From: Anaerolineae bacterium
GTDB taxonomy: Bacteria > Chloroflexota > Anaerolineae > Anaerolineales > Anaerolineaceae
Length of the DNA stretch: 5,989 nt
Assembly: GCA_016213455.1 (NCBI GenBank)
Contig: JACRAG010000545.1
Location: forward strand, 1 to 5,989
Direction: 5' to 3'
Under the pieces are notes generated by a model. That model made no database searches. It was not told the origin of the DNA and worked only from the letters and a program-made list of their open reading frames with translations. Below, one piece after another: positions 5,722 through 5,989 of the stretch. The translations under genes and the position numbers were made by a program. Position 1 is the first letter of the stretch. Each line of letters begins with the position of its first letter.

Positions 5722-5989
5722 ATGGCGCCATTTGCCGACGAGCCGCAAGGAAGACCGAACGAACCGATGCCGGAGAATCAGAACGGCCTGAAGGCGTTTG
5801 AAATTCTCGGTAAATTCCTGGAAGAAGATGAATGGTTCCCGCGCCGCGTGGAAGGGCGATATTCCTATTCCATGTCCTACACGGGGCACAATGGGGATCT
5901 GCGCTGTTATGCCGTGATGCGGGTTGACCTGGAAGAATACCTGTTTTACGCCATCGCGCCGGTGAAGATTCCGGAGGAAGTGCGCCCGG
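5722..5989 (+). CDS. YbjN-like protein, N-terminal 89 residues only
   Basis: The frame opens at ATG 5722 with GGGGG four bases upstream and is still open at the window edge. After a charged, proline-rich start, residues 22-88 read like the YbjN domain: an opening helix (LKAFEILGKFLEEDEWFP) is followed by alternating beta-strands (RYSYSMSYTGHNGDLRCYAV, MRVDLEEYLFYAIAPVKIP). YbjN-like proteins have a type III chaperone-like fold and are described as sensory or regulatory factors; their biochemical role is poorly defined. Residue 16 is an alternative ATG (5767) without SD, so the first is preferred. It lies 10 nt after the C39-like gene and is probably in the same operon. The domain call rests on a partial sequence. 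Confidence 0.65.
   Translation, partial: MAPFADEPQGRPNEPMPENQNGLKAFEILGKFLEEDEWFPRRVEGRYSYSMSYTGHNGDLRCYAVMRVDLEEYLFYAIAPVKIPEEVRP

Noticed and set aside
4467..5723. Long open frame on the minus strand opposite the C39-like gene
   Set aside because: It is a mirror of the plus-strand gene: low-complexity Arg/Gly/His composition, no domain, no SD, and the plus strand encodes a clear catalytic domain.

Overview
The window looks like a chromosomal segment of a Chloroflexota bacterium, most likely class Anaerolineae. This is inferred from three things: moderately high GC coding sequence, an extracellular protein whose membrane anchor is followed by a Thr/Pro-rich linker, and the mix of DUF4388/PATAN, small GTPase, V4R, C39-like and YbjN-like genes. 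There is no rRNA or marker protein to settle the taxonomy. No mobile element, CRISPR array, tRNA or rRNA was seen.

Layout. Two transcription units diverge from a 117-bp intergenic region (4329-4445). Leftward (minus strand) runs a tight five-gene operon: a DUF4388/PATAN-winged-helix-like protein (4328-3504), a Ras-like small GTPase (3476-2937), an alpha/beta hydrolase (2914-2117), a V4R-domain protein (2109-1525), and a protein with a degenerate nucleotidyltransferase-like N-terminus and a left-handed beta-helix (1502-225). Gaps within the operon are 7-27 nt. Rightward (plus strand) runs a membrane-anchored C39-like papain-fold protein with TPR repeats (4446-5711), followed after 10 nt by a YbjN-like protein cut by the window edge (5722-5989).

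The left end (1-224) has no complete gene. It holds a good minus-strand promoter (TTGCCC-17-TATAAT), a 7-bp inverted repeat with a 17-nt spacer, a GGAGG ribosome-binding sequence and a plausible TTG-started gene that leaves the window after 22 codons. Nothing there is a strong terminator for the five-gene operon.

How the genes may work together (inference). PATAN/DUF4388 proteins and MglA/Rab-like bacterial GTPases belong to signalling systems. V4R domains bind small molecules. Co-transcription with a hydrolase and a beta-helix protein suggests a sensory or regulatory module in which a GTPase switch is coupled to a ligand-binding protein. The substrate, the ligand and the output cannot be read from the sequence. 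The divergent promoters both have an extended -10 (TGnTAtAAT type) and poor -35 boxes. The plus-strand one lies so close to the start codon that the C39 mRNA is probably leaderless.
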